64,000 bases of DNA from Paenibacillus gorillae (lineage in GTDB: Bacteria > Bacillota > Bacilli > Paenibacillales > Paenibacillaceae): the NCBI RefSeq assembly GCF_000513275.1, contig NZ_CBVJ010000082.1, forward strand, positions 62,001 to 126,000. The letters run 5' to 3'. Below the pieces are notes generated by a model. That model did no database searches. It saw only the letters and a list, made by a program, of their open reading frames with translations, and was not told where the DNA came from. A program made the position numbers and the translations under genes. Shown here one piece after another: positions 52,724 through 62,086 of the stretch (positions within the stretch are counted from its first letter, which is position 1; each line of letters opens with the position of its first letter).

Positions 52724-53700
52724 TGAACAACCTCTCCTTTAATCCGCGACATTAACGTCGTTCCATCATTTAAGCTGTCGGCATTCGTTTCTTCAACCCG
52801 CACTTCCGGCCCCGGCGCGGATGGCTTCAGCCACATCGTCTTCGCCGATACGCCTTCTCCCTGCAGCGTCTCCAGCAGAAAACGCTCCAGCTCCGCTTTG
52901 CGCGGGCTGTCCGCATCCACAAACGCAATCAGCGTCGGCCCCGCTCCGCTGAGCGCTGCCCCAAGCGCGCCGTTATTGGCAGCGCGCTCCAGAATTGCCG
53001 TCATGCCGGGAATAAGGGCTGCCCGGTAAGGCTGGTGCAGCCGGTCGCGCATCGCATGACGGATCAGGCCAAGCTCGCCGCTGGCCAAAGCGGCGACGAG
53101 CAGCGAGCTGCGGCCGACGTTGAAGACAGCGTCGGCCATGCTCACTTGAGAAGGCAGCGCATGGCGCGCCTTCTCTGTGGACAATTGAAACGCTGGAATG
53201 GCAACCAGCGTCTCCAGCTTGGGATGCGGTGCAAGCCGCACATAGTCGGCTTGCTCGCCGTCCCAGGCAGAGACAACGATGCCGCCGAATAAGGAAGCGC
53301 CAACGTTGTCGGGATGCCCTTCAAGCGACGTGGCGATTTGAAATAGCTTGTCATCACTTAACGGGCTGCCTATCAGCGCATTAGCCGCGACCAGAGCGCC
53401 GACAATTGCAGACGCGCTGCTGCCAAGACCTCTCGTCAGCGGGATTTCGCTGTACATCTCAATATGCAGCTCGGGCATTTGCACGCCCGCTTCCTTGAAC
53501 ACCAGCTGTGCTACTTTATAGATTAAATTGGTTTTATCGGTTGGCAGGCCTTGCATCTGCTCGCCATGAAGGCGGAACGATGTTGTTGTCGCCGGCGACA
53601 TCTCGATCCATGAATAGAGGGAGAGTGCCATGCCCAATGTATCAAAGCCGGGCCCCAGATTGGCTGTGCTTGCCGGCACTTTTACTAATACTCGTTTCAT
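52720..53700 (-). CDS. thrB: Homoserine kinase
   Basis: A 326-residue GHMP kinase that phosphorylates homoserine for threonine synthesis. The N-terminal VKVPASTANLGPGFDTLG and the ATP-binding loop PLTRGLGSSASA (87-98) are clear, as is the C-terminal GAALSGAGPTLIAF. A longer than usual C-terminal tail is present. It lies 38 bases after hom and overlaps pheA. The threonine synthase gene thrC, usually between or beside these, is not in the operon. Confidence 0.94.
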   Translation of the reverse strand: MKRVLVKVPASTANLGPGFDTLGMALSLYSWIEMSPATTTSFRLHGEQMQGLPTDKTNLIYKVAQLVFKEAGVQMPELHIEMYSEIPLTRGLGSSASAIVGALVAANALIGSPLSDDKLFQIATSLEGHPDNVGASLFGGIVVSAWDGEQADYVRLAPHPKLETLVAIPAFQLSTEKARHALPSQVSMADAVFNVGRSSLLVAALASGELGLIRHAMRDRLHQPYRAALIPGMTAILERAANNGALGAALSGAGPTLIAFVDADSPRKAELERFLLETLQGEGVSAKTMWLKPSAPGPEVRVEETNADSLNDGTTLMSRIKGEVVQ

Positions 53701-53738
53701 AGCGGGTAAAGCTCCTTTTTGCCTCGATTAGATTTGGA

Positions 53739-55025
53739 TTAGCCTTCTACGCGATAGACGCTCTTCACCTTGCGGATCACATCAAGCGATTCGAACTGCT
53801 GCAGCACTTTATTGATCGCCGCTTTGTTCGCATCATGTGTAATCACGATAATTTCGGCTTCCGGATTCAATGGGTTTGGCTGCTGAAGAACGGACTCCAG
53901 GCTTACCTCGAAATCAGCAAACACTTGCGTAATACGGGCTAATACGCCCGCCCGGTCGTCAACATGCAGCAGCAGAAAATATTTCGAAGAAATTTGCTCG
54001 TCGGATTTGAGCTTTTTCTCCTTGAAGGCCACTACGCCTTGCTTGCCGTTCACGCCCAGCTTCAAGTTTTTCACCACGGCAACCAGATCGGCTACGATGG
54101 ACGTTGCTGTCGGCAGCTCGCCCGCTCCCGGACCATAGAACATCGTCTCGCCTACTGCTTCGCCATAGACATACACCGCGTTATATACGCCGTTGACGGA
54201 TGCGATCGGATGGGACGTCTTCACCATAGTCGGCTGTACGCTGATGCTGAACTCATCATCCTGGCGCTCTGCAATGCCGAGAAGCTTCAGTTCATAACCA
54301 AGACGCTTCGCATACAAGATGTCCTCTTTGCTCACCTTGGACATCCCTTGTACCGAAACATCGTTCAAGTCCACGTTGGCACGGAAGCCAAGCGTCGACA
54401 AAATCGTCATTTTGCGGGCAGCATCCAGACCTTCCACATCAGAGGTTGGATCAGCCTCCGCGTAACCAAGCTCTTGCGCTTCTTTCAATACATCATCATA
54501 TGACGCGCCTTCTTGACTCATTTTCGTCAAAATATAGTTGGTCGTACCGTTCACGATGCCCATAATCTTCGTAATCCGGTCGGAGGAAAAGCCCTCAATC
54601 AGCGTACGAATGATCGGAATGCCTCCGGCAACGCTAGCTTCATAGAAAACGTCGCAGTTATGTTCATGCGCCTTCGCCAAAATTTCTTTGCCGTGCAGCG
54701 CCATTAAATCTTTGTTCGCCGTCACGACATGCTTGCCGCTGGCCAGCGCCTCCATAATGTATTCTTTCGTATGTGCAATGCCGCCCATCACTTCAACGAT
54801 AACGTCAATTTCGGGATGGTGGATAATTTCCCACGGATCCTCGGTCAGCTTGGATGAATCAATCGAAATGCTGCGCGTTTTATTTTTGTTATGAACGAGT
54901 ACTTTCTCAATGACGATCGGGGATCCGACCTGGCCTTGCAAATCCTCTTGATGTCCCTCCACGATCCGTACGACGCCGGTCCCAACCGTACCAAGACCAA
55001 GCAATCCAACTTTAACTGGCTTCAT
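53739..55025 (-). CDS. hom: Homoserine dehydrogenase
   Basis: A 428-residue NAD(P)-dependent enzyme reducing aspartate semialdehyde to homoserine. The nucleotide-binding loop is GLLGLGTVGTGVV near the start, the catalytic region contains GIVNGTTNYILTKM and ADPTSDVEGLDAARK, and a C-terminal ACT domain (VDDRAGVLARITQVFAD) mediates threonine inhibition. The start is the ATG at 55025 behind GTGGAGGGAATGTC; an in-frame TTG at 55046 precedes that site. It follows the thrR gene by 48 bases. Confidence 0.95.
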   Translation of the reverse strand: MKPVKVGLLGLGTVGTGVVRIVEGHQEDLQGQVGSPIVIEKVLVHNKNKTRSISIDSSKLTEDPWEIIHHPEIDVIVEVMGGIAHTKEYIMEALASGKHVVTANKDLMALHGKEILAKAHEHNCDVFYEASVAGGIPIIRTLIEGFSSDRITKIMGIVNGTTNYILTKMSQEGASYDDVLKEAQELGYAEADPTSDVEGLDAARKMTILSTLGFRANVDLNDVSVQGMSKVSKEDILYAKRLGYELKLLGIAERQDDEFSISVQPTMVKTSHPIASVNGVYNAVYVYGEAVGETMFYGPGAGELPTATSIVADLVAVVKNLKLGVNGKQGVVAFKEKKLKSDEQISSKYFLLLHVDDRAGVLARITQVFADFEVSLESVLQQPNPLNPEAEIIVITHDANKAAINKVLQQFESLDVIRKVKSVYRVEG

Positions 55026-55073
55026 GACATTCCCTCCACAAATCAATCGTCTCGTATATTGTTTATTATTGCA

Positions 55074-55511
55074 TTAACCCTGCCCGATTACGGAAGCTTT
55101 GCGCACCCCTTGCTGGCTGCGAATCACTTCGATGAGCGAGGATAGATCTCCGGTCAATTGCGAAATGTCAACCGAAATCACGACATTCGCGTACCCCTGA
55201 AGCGGAATGCTCTGATTCATCGTCAGTACGTTGCCCTCCAGTCCAGCGACTAGGCTGAGTACCTTAGACAATACGCCAGACCGATGCTCCAAATCCATCG
55301 AAATCGTAACGATGCGTTCCCGTTCAAGCTCATGCAGCGCATACACGCCATCTTTATACTTATAAAAAGCGCTCCGGCTCAAGCCTACCCGCTCAACGGC
55401 CTCATGCACCGTAGCGGCTTCTCCCCGCCCAAGCATCTCTTTCACCTGGATCGTCTTCATGATCGCCTCAGGCAGCATATCTTCCCGAACGACATAATAA
55501 CGTTGCGTCAC
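55074..55511 (-). CDS. thrR: ACT-domain regulator PheB/ThrR (UPF0735)
   Basis: 145 residues. The N-terminal half carries a helix-turn-helix-like segment (TVHEAVERVGLSRSAFYKYKDG) and the C-terminal half one ACT domain (LEHRSGVLSKVLSLVAGLEG). The Bacillus subtilis orthologue, formerly PheB, is a repressor of threonine genes (hom-thrCB, thrD). Its position directly upstream of hom-thrB here supports that role. The start is a GTG at 55511 with GGGAGGACGAATA. It has a clear sigma-A promoter. Confidence 0.85.
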   Translation of the reverse strand: MTQRYYVVREDMLPEAIMKTIQVKEMLGRGEAATVHEAVERVGLSRSAFYKYKDGVYALHELERERIVTISMDLEHRSGVLSKVLSLVAGLEGNVLTMNQSIPLQGYANVVISVDISQLTGDLSSLIEVIRSQQGVRKASVIGQG

Positions 55512-55554
55512 TATTCGTCCTCCCTACAAAGACAATTGTTCATCTATAATGGAC

Positions 55555-55583
55555 ATTATATCGGAATCTGTCCCCTGCGGCAA
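55555..55583 (-). promoter_or_regulatory. Sigma-A promoter of thrR-hom-thrB-pheA
   Basis: TTGCCG (complement of 55578-55583), 17 bases, TATAAT (55555-55560). The -10 lies in a small palindrome (TATAAT-G-GAC-ATTATA), which could be an operator for autoregulation. Confidence 0.75.
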
Positions 55584-55756
55584 TAGGTTTATTGCTTGCC
55601 CCTCTATAAATCCGCTGTAGATTGCTCTATTATTTTATCCGTATAAAATAGAAGTTTTGTCGCCCATTGCGCAGTGGATATACGACTTTTTTAAGCACTT
55701 TGAATGGTTGTACAGCTTCCTATAAATATGCTGGTGTCAACTGCTCTAAAAGAGAA

Positions 55757-55944
55757 ACAAAATGCAAATGTACATTTTGTTAAGCCTCAAAGGGCTCCAA
55801 ATCGCTATCATAATGTAAACGTGCATTTGAAAACCCTCTTGACTGCCCCATTCATGCTTTTTAGTCCAATCAACCTGCACTTTTACATTTTGATGCCATA
55901 AAACGGCGAAAAACCGGATAACAAACTGTATTTTTACATTTTGA
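55757..55944. repeat. 188-bp four-unit inverted element, copy C
   Basis: Units at 55757-55779 and 55808-55830 (forward) and 55876-55893 and 55927-55944 (reverse), again spaced 51, 85 and 51. The right half resembles copy B most (both have an ACAAACTG just before unit 4). Confidence 0.85.
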
Positions 55945-56255
55945 GAAGATGACGCTGACATCAACCTCGGCTTCCATGGAACCAAACTTCGTTATTAGAG
56001 AAAGTAACTTCTTTCTGCGATTCTAGAACCTCAAAATATACGGTCTCACAAGTGTATTCTAATATTCTTACAAGCTAATAGTCTGCTTGCAGCCTGCGTT
56101 GATGCTGCCTTATTCTGTACACCTTATCCAGCACTTCCTGCTCTATTACGCTGCTCTAACACTCCCATTTTCTCGCCTGCCGTCATACGACAACACATAG
56201 GTATGCGCTCGGAGGTGCGGCGTTAGTTACGGGCATCGGTGATTACAGCCAAAAC

Positions 56256-56281
56256 AAGGAGACGGCATCCGCCGTCTCCTT
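56256..56281 (-). terminator. Intrinsic terminator of the GH81 gene
   Basis: Perfect 11-bp stem AAGGAGACGGC/GCCGTCTCCTT with a four-base loop, followed on the minus strand by GTTTTG. It lies 20 bases after the stop codon. Confidence 0.85.
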
Positions 56282-56300
56282 AAGTCAGTTCTTCAATTCT

Positions 56301-59300
56301 TTAACTGCCGTACACTTCAAAATTCCATAGCGAGTATCCGAATGCTGTCGCACGTTCCGTACCATTCATACGGACGTACCGCCCGTTCCCTGAAACGGTC
56401 AGCTGCTCAGCCCCTCCGTTACCATTCGTAGTAGCATAGATATCGGTCCACGTTGAGCCATTATCAGAAACTTGAATTTTATACGATTTGGCGTGAGCCG
56501 TTTCCCAGTCCAGCTTAACTCCCGTTATTTGCCGGGATTGACCCAGGTCAACCATAATCCACTGCGGATCGGCTCCCATTGCCGAACCCCAGCGCGTACC
56601 CGGATCTCCGTCAAAAGCATTCGCCGCTGCGAACGGCTCCTGAACTGTCGATGCAGAAGCCGTTTTATTGAGCGACAGCAGTGTGGACGGCACCGTTGCT
56701 GTTTGACCATAAACCTCAACTTCATACAACGAATAGCCGTAAATCGTCCCTCTTTCGGTCATGTTAATGCGCACGTAACGGCCGGTGCCGCTCACCGTCA
56801 CTTCATCAATCCCTCCGTCACCAGTCGTCGTCGAATAAAGATCCGTCCACGCCGTTCCATTATCGGAGACTTGAATTTGATACGACTTGCCGAACGCCGT
56901 TTCCCAGTTCAACTTCACTTTGCCGATCGGCTGTGAGGTGCCCAGATCAATAGTCAACGTTTGCTCATCAACGCCTGCCTCGGAAGCCCATCTTGTTTCA
57001 GCGCTGCCGTCAACGGCATTTGCCCCTGCGAACGGCGCTTGGGTCGAGGAGACCGTTACCTGCTTGCCCTGCGCAATATTAGTGCCAGGAGCTTCAGGAC
57101 CTCCGCCTTCGCCCCCACCTTCTTCCCCGCCTTCTCCAATTTCAGCCCAATCATCGGAAACGTTGGAATTGGTCAATGGATTGACAGTGACGAGCGACTT
57201 AGCACCCACGACTGCCGTGCCTGTTGTACCACCAGAACTATTTTTGAACGTTACCGTAACCGGCTGAGACGTCGGATTCCAGACGACAGCTTTATAAGCA
57301 TTTCCTTTTTTATACACCGTTGCACTGCTCCAGCCTGTCGCGTATACCTCTTTCGTACGCTCTCCAAGCGAAGCCATATTATGAACGAACCAATACGTAT
57401 TGAAAATTTCATTCTTCTGCATCGTCGAAGCATTCCACTTGGCAATAACCGCTTGCGGATCGCTGAGCGCTTGAATCGGCCATACAATATGCTGCCATTC
57501 CGTCTCCGGTCCGCCATTATCGGTTACAAATCCGTTGTATAACGCTGCCGCTTTGCCCGGAGCCAAGGCGTAGCTCGTTAAATACTCGGATGTCGGAAGC
57601 CAGTGAATGCCATAGATATGCACCGGCAGTCCGCTGAAGAACGTTCCATAGAAATACGAAGAGCCGTACACTTGTCCAACCGACTTATGCGACCATTCCG
57701 GCAGCCAGTTATCGCCGTCATAGTTAAACCAGTATTGCTCAACCGCCTTTAATTCCGTTGTAAAGCCGTAGATCGACGCATCGCGGAATGCTGTATCGCC
57801 AGTCAGCAAACTCCACATATATTGTCCTACCCAGCCAAACAACGATTCTCCAGCCGCTTCCTGATTGTTGCCGCTATCGTTGTCCGCATAGCCGCCCGCC
57901 CATGAATGGCCCTGATACGGGTCAAAGCTGCGAAGGAACGGATACTGCGAGTCCGTACGGGACGGATTCGCGTAATCACGAATCAGATGATTGACCATAT
58001 CGCCGTATTGTGTGCGGAAACTGTCATCGAACGTGGCCAGAACCGCAGAAGCAAATACGAAATATCCATAGGTAAAATGATGATCTGTAATGCCGCTATT
58101 CGCTCCAAATTCGCTCGTCTTGTAGTATGTCGTGCCCCAATCCGAATTGTAGTAGAAGAAATAGTCCGGCTCACCTTGCGTATACGTATACCAATCAGCC
58201 AATATTGTGCGCATACGTGCCAAAAACTTATCGCGATACGCCGTCTCTCCCATTTCATTAGCAGCTAGAACTCCCATAGCAAGAGGATGCAATCTCTTTC
58301 CTTGCCAGTAAGCGTCTGCCGCCATTAAGTTGCCTGATGTCTCTTCATCAAGGTTTTTCAAATATGCCACCATCTGCGTCCGGTTGTAGTCAGGATTGTC
58401 CGGCTGTGTAAATTGCGGCACGATGCCGTAGAACCGGTCAACAGTCGTAAAGGTGTTGCCCTCCCTTACTTTAAGCGTGCCTCGAATTGAAGAGTACGCA
58501 AGCGCCGTAAGCGGCGACGTAGTCACCTTCCATTGATGCGGGTAAAGCGCCTGCAGCGTCTGATTAGAGAAGCCTGGCCGCTTAAGTTCGGTCGTGACAT
58601 TGAAATTCGTTGTGACGAGTGATGTCGCATCATTATAGTCATAGCTCACTTGAGTTCCCGTTACAAACGCATAAGCGTGCTGGTAATAGTAATTCAAATC
58701 GGCTGCAGAAGGAAGCGATGCTACAGATAAATAATTTTGGCTGCTGCCCAGCTGAATTTTGATTTTAGCCCCTGCTTTCGTAAACACAGTGCCCGGAGGG
58801 GCGAAAATGCCGTATTCTCGCGTTTGCGGCGTTCCGCTTGGACGGCCATCCGTATTCACGACCGTGACGCGCAGATGGTCAGTTGTTACGGTCGAGCCGT
58901 CGGTCGCAAGCACCGCTGCGCCGCTGGCATTGTATATGCCTGTAATGAGCGGCGAGTAAATTTCTGCCGAGCTCGGATCGCTGAAGGTATTGTAGACATA
59001 AGGCGATCCTTTCACGATTGTCGATTTCATTTTATCCGCAGCATTATCGCTGATGACTGCATCAACCGACCAGTCGGTGTAGCCTGTTACGCGATTAGCC
59101 ATTTTAGACGAATCGATATTGCCGGCCATTACATACAGATCAGGGTTGCCGTCTGCATTGACAGCCGAGCCGTCGCCGTTCAACCAGCCTGAGCCAGGAT
59201 TCAGTATACCGAGACCTTGCGGGAAGTATTTCATTTTCATAGGCAGTGTAATGAGATAGTCTCCAAAAGGCTTAATGAGCATCGATTGCCACCAGTCATT

Positions 59301-60413
59301 GGATTGAATCGGTGCATTGATATTCGATGACTTGTAAGTCGGAAATTTCGGCTGCGGCATCTTAATATCATTGATTAAATAGCTGCCTTGTCCAACTTGG
59401 ACAGCCGAAGGTGTCGGCAGCGAAGGAATCGTATACGTCGGCTGCGGATGACCAGGAACGTAATCATAAACTTCAAATTCCAGTAGCGAGTAGCCGAAGC
59501 TTGTCGCCCGCGCAATGCCGTTCATTCGAACGTAGCGTCCGCTCGTATACACTTGAATGTCCTGCTTGCCTCCCGTGCCCTTAAGCTCCCGATAGACGGT
59601 TGTCCATTGCGAGCCATTGGGGGAAACCTGAATATCGAAGGCGCGTCCTGCAGCCGCTTCCCAGTTGAGCACAATACGGCCAATCGTATGGGATGCTCCA
59701 AGGTCTACCATAAACCATTCGTTATCCGTATGATTGGACCCCCACCGTGTTCCCGGATTGCCGTCAACGGCATTCGCAGGCAGTGTGGAGCCCGGCGGCA
59801 AGTAACCCGATTCTTCAAATGAGGAAGCTGTTACCGCCTTGCCCTGCGCAATGTTAGGGCCATATTCCAAAGGCGGTGTACCCGTGCCGCCCGTTCCGTA
59901 AATCTCCAGCTCTAGAATGGAGTAGCCGTAAGCAGGCAAGGCCCGCTCCGTACCATAAATACGGATGTATCGTCCATTGCCGGATACAGCTATGTCATCT
60001 ATGCCGCCATCACCCGTCGTCGTGCTATACAAGTCATTCCAAGTCATTTCATTATTGGACACTTGAATTTTATACGACTTGGCGTAAGCGCCTTCCCACT
60101 GAATCTTGACCCGGTCAACGGCGGCAGCCGCTCCAAGATCGATATAAATCCATTGCGGATCTTCGCCCCATTTGCTTCCCCAACGCGTTCCGGTGCTGCC
60201 ATCCACTGCAAGATGGGCTGCGTTAGCCCCCTCCACCGATGATGCATAGGCTGTCCGGTTCAATGACAGCAGATAGGAGCCCGCGGCGTGAGCCTGCCTC
60301 TCCGTCAAGGCCGACACCAGCGTTAGCAGCAGCGCTGCGACCAGCAGTTGCGCCACCAGCCTTCTGAGCGGCCCCGCTGCTCGTTTTCTTTCTCCCGAAT
60401 AAACGGATTCCAT
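56301..60413 (-). CDS. Secreted GH81 endo-beta-1,3-glucanase with four F5/8-type (CBM32-like) domains
   Basis: A 1370-residue extracellular enzyme. The signal peptide is long and Arg-rich (cleavage expected after AHA, near 43). Two discoidin/F5-8C domains (about 47-172 and 190-325) precede the GH81 catalytic region (~350-1090), and two more close the protein (~1110-1230 and 1240-1370) after a Gly/Glu linker. GH81 landmarks are the ITDHHFTYGYF motif (catalytic Asp, about 776) and the NQEAAGESLFGW segment with the glutamates (about 850). It should hydrolyse laminarin, curdlan or fungal wall glucan. Each F5/8C domain shows the AVDGxxxTRW and GRYVRxxGxxR patterns. The ATG follows GGGAGGAATC. A cre-like site lies upstream. 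Confidence 0.93.
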   Translation of the reverse strand: MESVYSGERKRAAGPLRRLVAQLLVAALLLTLVSALTERQAHAAGSYLLSLNRTAYASSVEGANAAHLAVDGSTGTRWGSKWGEDPQWIYIDLGAAAAVDRVKIQWEGAYAKSYKIQVSNNEMTWNDLYSTTTGDGGIDDIAVSGNGRYIRIYGTERALPAYGYSILELEIYGTGGTGTPPLEYGPNIAQGKAVTASSFEESGYLPPGSTLPANAVDGNPGTRWGSNHTDNEWFMVDLGASHTIGRIVLNWEAAAGRAFDIQVSPNGSQWTTVYRELKGTGGKQDIQVYTSGRYVRMNGIARATSFGYSLLEFEVYDYVPGHPQPTYTIPSLPTPSAVQVGQGSYLINDIKMPQPKFPTYKSSNINAPIQSNDWWQSMLIKPFGDYLITLPMKMKYFPQGLGILNPGSGWLNGDGSAVNADGNPDLYVMAGNIDSSKMANRVTGYTDWSVDAVISDNAADKMKSTIVKGSPYVYNTFSDPSSAEIYSPLITGIYNASGAAVLATDGSTVTTDHLRVTVVNTDGRPSGTPQTREYGIFAPPGTVFTKAGAKIKIQLGSSQNYLSVASLPSAADLNYYYQHAYAFVTGTQVSYDYNDATSLVTTNFNVTTELKRPGFSNQTLQALYPHQWKVTTSPLTALAYSSIRGTLKVREGNTFTTVDRFYGIVPQFTQPDNPDYNRTQMVAYLKNLDEETSGNLMAADAYWQGKRLHPLAMGVLAANEMGETAYRDKFLARMRTILADWYTYTQGEPDYFFYYNSDWGTTYYKTSEFGANSGITDHHFTYGYFVFASAVLATFDDSFRTQYGDMVNHLIRDYANPSRTDSQYPFLRSFDPYQGHSWAGGYADNDSGNNQEAAGESLFGWVGQYMWSLLTGDTAFRDASIYGFTTELKAVEQYWFNYDGDNWLPEWSHKSVGQVYGSSYFYGTFFSGLPVHIYGIHWLPTSEYLTSYALAPGKAAALYNGFVTDNGGPETEWQHIVWPIQALSDPQAVIAKWNASTMQKNEIFNTYWFVHNMASLGERTKEVYATGWSSATVYKKGNAYKAVVWNPTSQPVTVTFKNSSGGTTGTAVVGAKSLVTVNPLTNSNVSDDWAEIGEGGEEGGGEGGGPEAPGTNIAQGKQVTVSSTQAPFAGANAVDGSAETRWASEAGVDEQTLTIDLGTSQPIGKVKLNWETAFGKSYQIQVSDNGTAWTDLYSTTTGDGGIDEVTVSGTGRYVRINMTERGTIYGYSLYEVEVYGQTATVPSTLLSLNKTASASTVQEPFAAANAFDGDPGTRWGSAMGADPQWIMVDLGQSRQITGVKLDWETAHAKSYKIQVSDNGSTWTDIYATTNGNGGAEQLTVSGNGRYVRMNGTERATAFGYSLWNFEVYGS

Positions 60414-60517
60414 TATTTGATTCCTCCCAAGCTAAAATTTGGTTGATGCGGTCTTGCTTCGCTGCTTTAAAGACACGCTTCCCGGAAAAACAATAAGTTA
60501 AGATCCCCCCTTTATAA

Positions 60518-60531
60518 AGGAAGCGCTTCCA
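60518..60531 (-). promoter_or_regulatory. CcpA cre-like palindrome upstream of the GH81 gene
   Basis: TGGAAGCGCTTCCT on the minus strand: 13 of 14 positions fit TGNAANCGNWNNCA, and the core GGAAGCGCTTCC is a perfect palindrome. It lies about 105 bases before the start codon. Confidence 0.5.
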
Positions 60532-60691
60532 TAGCCTTCCGCTTCCTAGTATAAAAGCTTTGAAGTATGACAGGACATGCCGAGAATTTGCGTTTTATGC
60601 CAAAATATCGTCACATTTTTTTCCAGACACCTCCTATTGGCATCACACGCGATGCCTCCTGACGCACACGCAGTGCAGAGTTCAGCACATG

Positions 60692-60735
60692 AAAAAAAAG
60701 CCTGGAAACGACGCACGGAGGCGTGTTCCAGGCTT
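60692..60735 (-). terminator. Intrinsic terminator of the rplU-obg transcript
   Basis: Stem AAGCCTGGAA (60699-60708) with TTCCAGGCTT (60726-60735), followed by eight T on the minus strand. It lies just after the obg stop codon. Confidence 0.88.
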
Positions 60736-60753
60736 ATTGGTTGTTGCCGCTTT

Positions 60754-62073
60754 TTAACCCAAATAGTCGTTTCCTTCAAAAAACTCAAAGGTGAAATCGG
60801 CGATTTGCACCGTATCTCCATCCTTTGCGCCTTTTTTCCGAAGGGCCGCATCTACGCCCATCTTACGCATAATTTGCGCAAAACGCATAATGGCGTCGTA
60901 AGAGTTCATATTCATACGCTTCAAATAGCCTTCGATCGATTTGCCTTCAACGACGTATATCTCGTCTTCTCTGCGAATCGTAAATGAGGAATCTTCGCGT
61001 TTCTCGAAGCTGAATACTTTCCGTTCCGCGACATCCTTCACTTCTTCGATATCAAGCTCCAGAGGGACCGTATCCAGTGTATCCGCCACCTTGTACAGCA
61101 ATTCTTGAATACCTTGCTTCGTGAGCGAAGAAATCGGTACGATGATATACTCCCGTTCGCCGCGAACCTCGTCAAGCTGCTGCTTGAACAGCTCCAGATT
61201 GTCCGCTGCTTCCAGCATATCCATTTTGTTCGCGGCAATAATTTGCGGGCGGTCCTTCAGCTTCTCATTGTAGAGGCTAAGCTCTTCATTGATCTTCTGC
61301 CAATCCTCAAACGGATCGCGGCCTTCCGAGCCGGCCATATCAATAACGTGGATAATTACCCGCGTCCGCTCGACATGCCGGAGAAACTCATGGCCCAGTC
61401 CAACGCCTTCACTAGCCCCTTCAATAAGACCAGGCAAATCGGCCATTACGAAGCTTCGGTCATCCCCAACGTCAACAACACCCAGGTTGGGCGTAATCGT
61501 TGTAAAATGATAGGCGCCGATCTTCGGCTTCGCGCCGGATACAACCGACAGAAGCGTCGATTTCCCAACGCTCGGGAACCCGACAAGACCAGCATCAGCC
61601 ATAACCTTCAGCTCCAGAACGACCCAGCGCTCCTCGCCTTCTTCACCATTCTCGCAAATATCCGGCGCTGGATTATTAATCGTAGCAAAGCGGGTATTGC
61701 CGCGTCCGCCGCGTCCGCCGCGGGCAACGATTATTTCTTGGCCATGGCGCGTCATGTCGGCGATAATTTCTTGTGTATCATCATTGACAATAACGGTGCC
61801 CGGCGGAATCCGGACGATCATATCGTCTGCGCTGGCGCCATGCATGCTTTTTACTTTGCCCCGCTCACCGGCCGGACCTTTGAAATGCTTCTGGTAGCGA
61901 AAATCCATTAAAGTGCGCAGGCCTTCATCTACTCGGAAAATAACGTTGCCGCCTCTTCCTCCGTCACCGCCTGCTGGACCGCCCTCAGGTACGTACTTCT
62001 CACGGCGGTAGGAGACGATACCATTGCCCCCGTCGCCGCCTTTTACAAATATTTTCGCTTTATCGACAAACAT
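60754..62073 (-). CDS. obg: Obg-family GTPase
   Basis: A 439-residue essential GTPase linked to ribosome assembly, the stringent response and sporulation. The glycine-rich Obg fold spans 1-158 ([20 protein letters not shown]). The G domain starts with GFPSVGKST (165-173) and includes [10 protein letters not shown] and AANKMDM. A C-terminal OCT domain follows ([20 protein letters not shown]). The ATG follows ACGGAGGCACAGC. It lies 13 bases after spo0B, the conserved spo0B-obg operon. Confidence 0.96.
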   Translation of the reverse strand: MFVDKAKIFVKGGDGGNGIVSYRREKYVPEGGPAGGDGGRGGNVIFRVDEGLRTLMDFRYQKHFKGPAGERGKVKSMHGASADDMIVRIPPGTVIVNDDTQEIIADMTRHGQEIIVARGGRGGRGNTRFATINNPAPDICENGEEGEERWVVLELKVMADAGLVGFPSVGKSTLLSVVSGAKPKIGAYHFTTITPNLGVVDVGDDRSFVMADLPGLIEGASEGVGLGHEFLRHVERTRVIIHVIDMAGSEGRDPFEDWQKINEELSLYNEKLKDRPQIIAANKMDMLEAADNLELFKQQLDEVRGEREYIIVPISSLTKQGIQELLYKVADTLDTVPLELDIEEVKDVAERKVFSFEKREDSSFTIRREDEIYVVEGKSIEGYLKRMNMNSYDAIMRFAQIMRKMGVDAALRKKGAKDGDTVQIADFTFEFFEGNDYLG

Positions 62074-62086
62074 GCTGTGCCTCCGT

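Larger units (their letters stand above)
55512..56300. other. Long intergenic region between thrR and the GH81 gene
   Basis: Holds the thrR promoter (55555-55583), the 188-bp element copy C (55757-55944) and the GH81 terminator (56256-56281). Between 55945 and 56255 I see no feature. Confidence 0.6.
60414..60753. other. Intergenic region between GH81 and obg
   Basis: Holds the cre-like site (60518-60531) and the obg terminator (60692-60735). No reading frame is supported. Confidence 0.6.

Noticed and set aside
55704-55985. Two overlapping short frames on opposite strands
   Set aside because: Both are created by the 188-bp element copy C. Neither has a good ribosome binding site, and copy B is interrupted by a stop.
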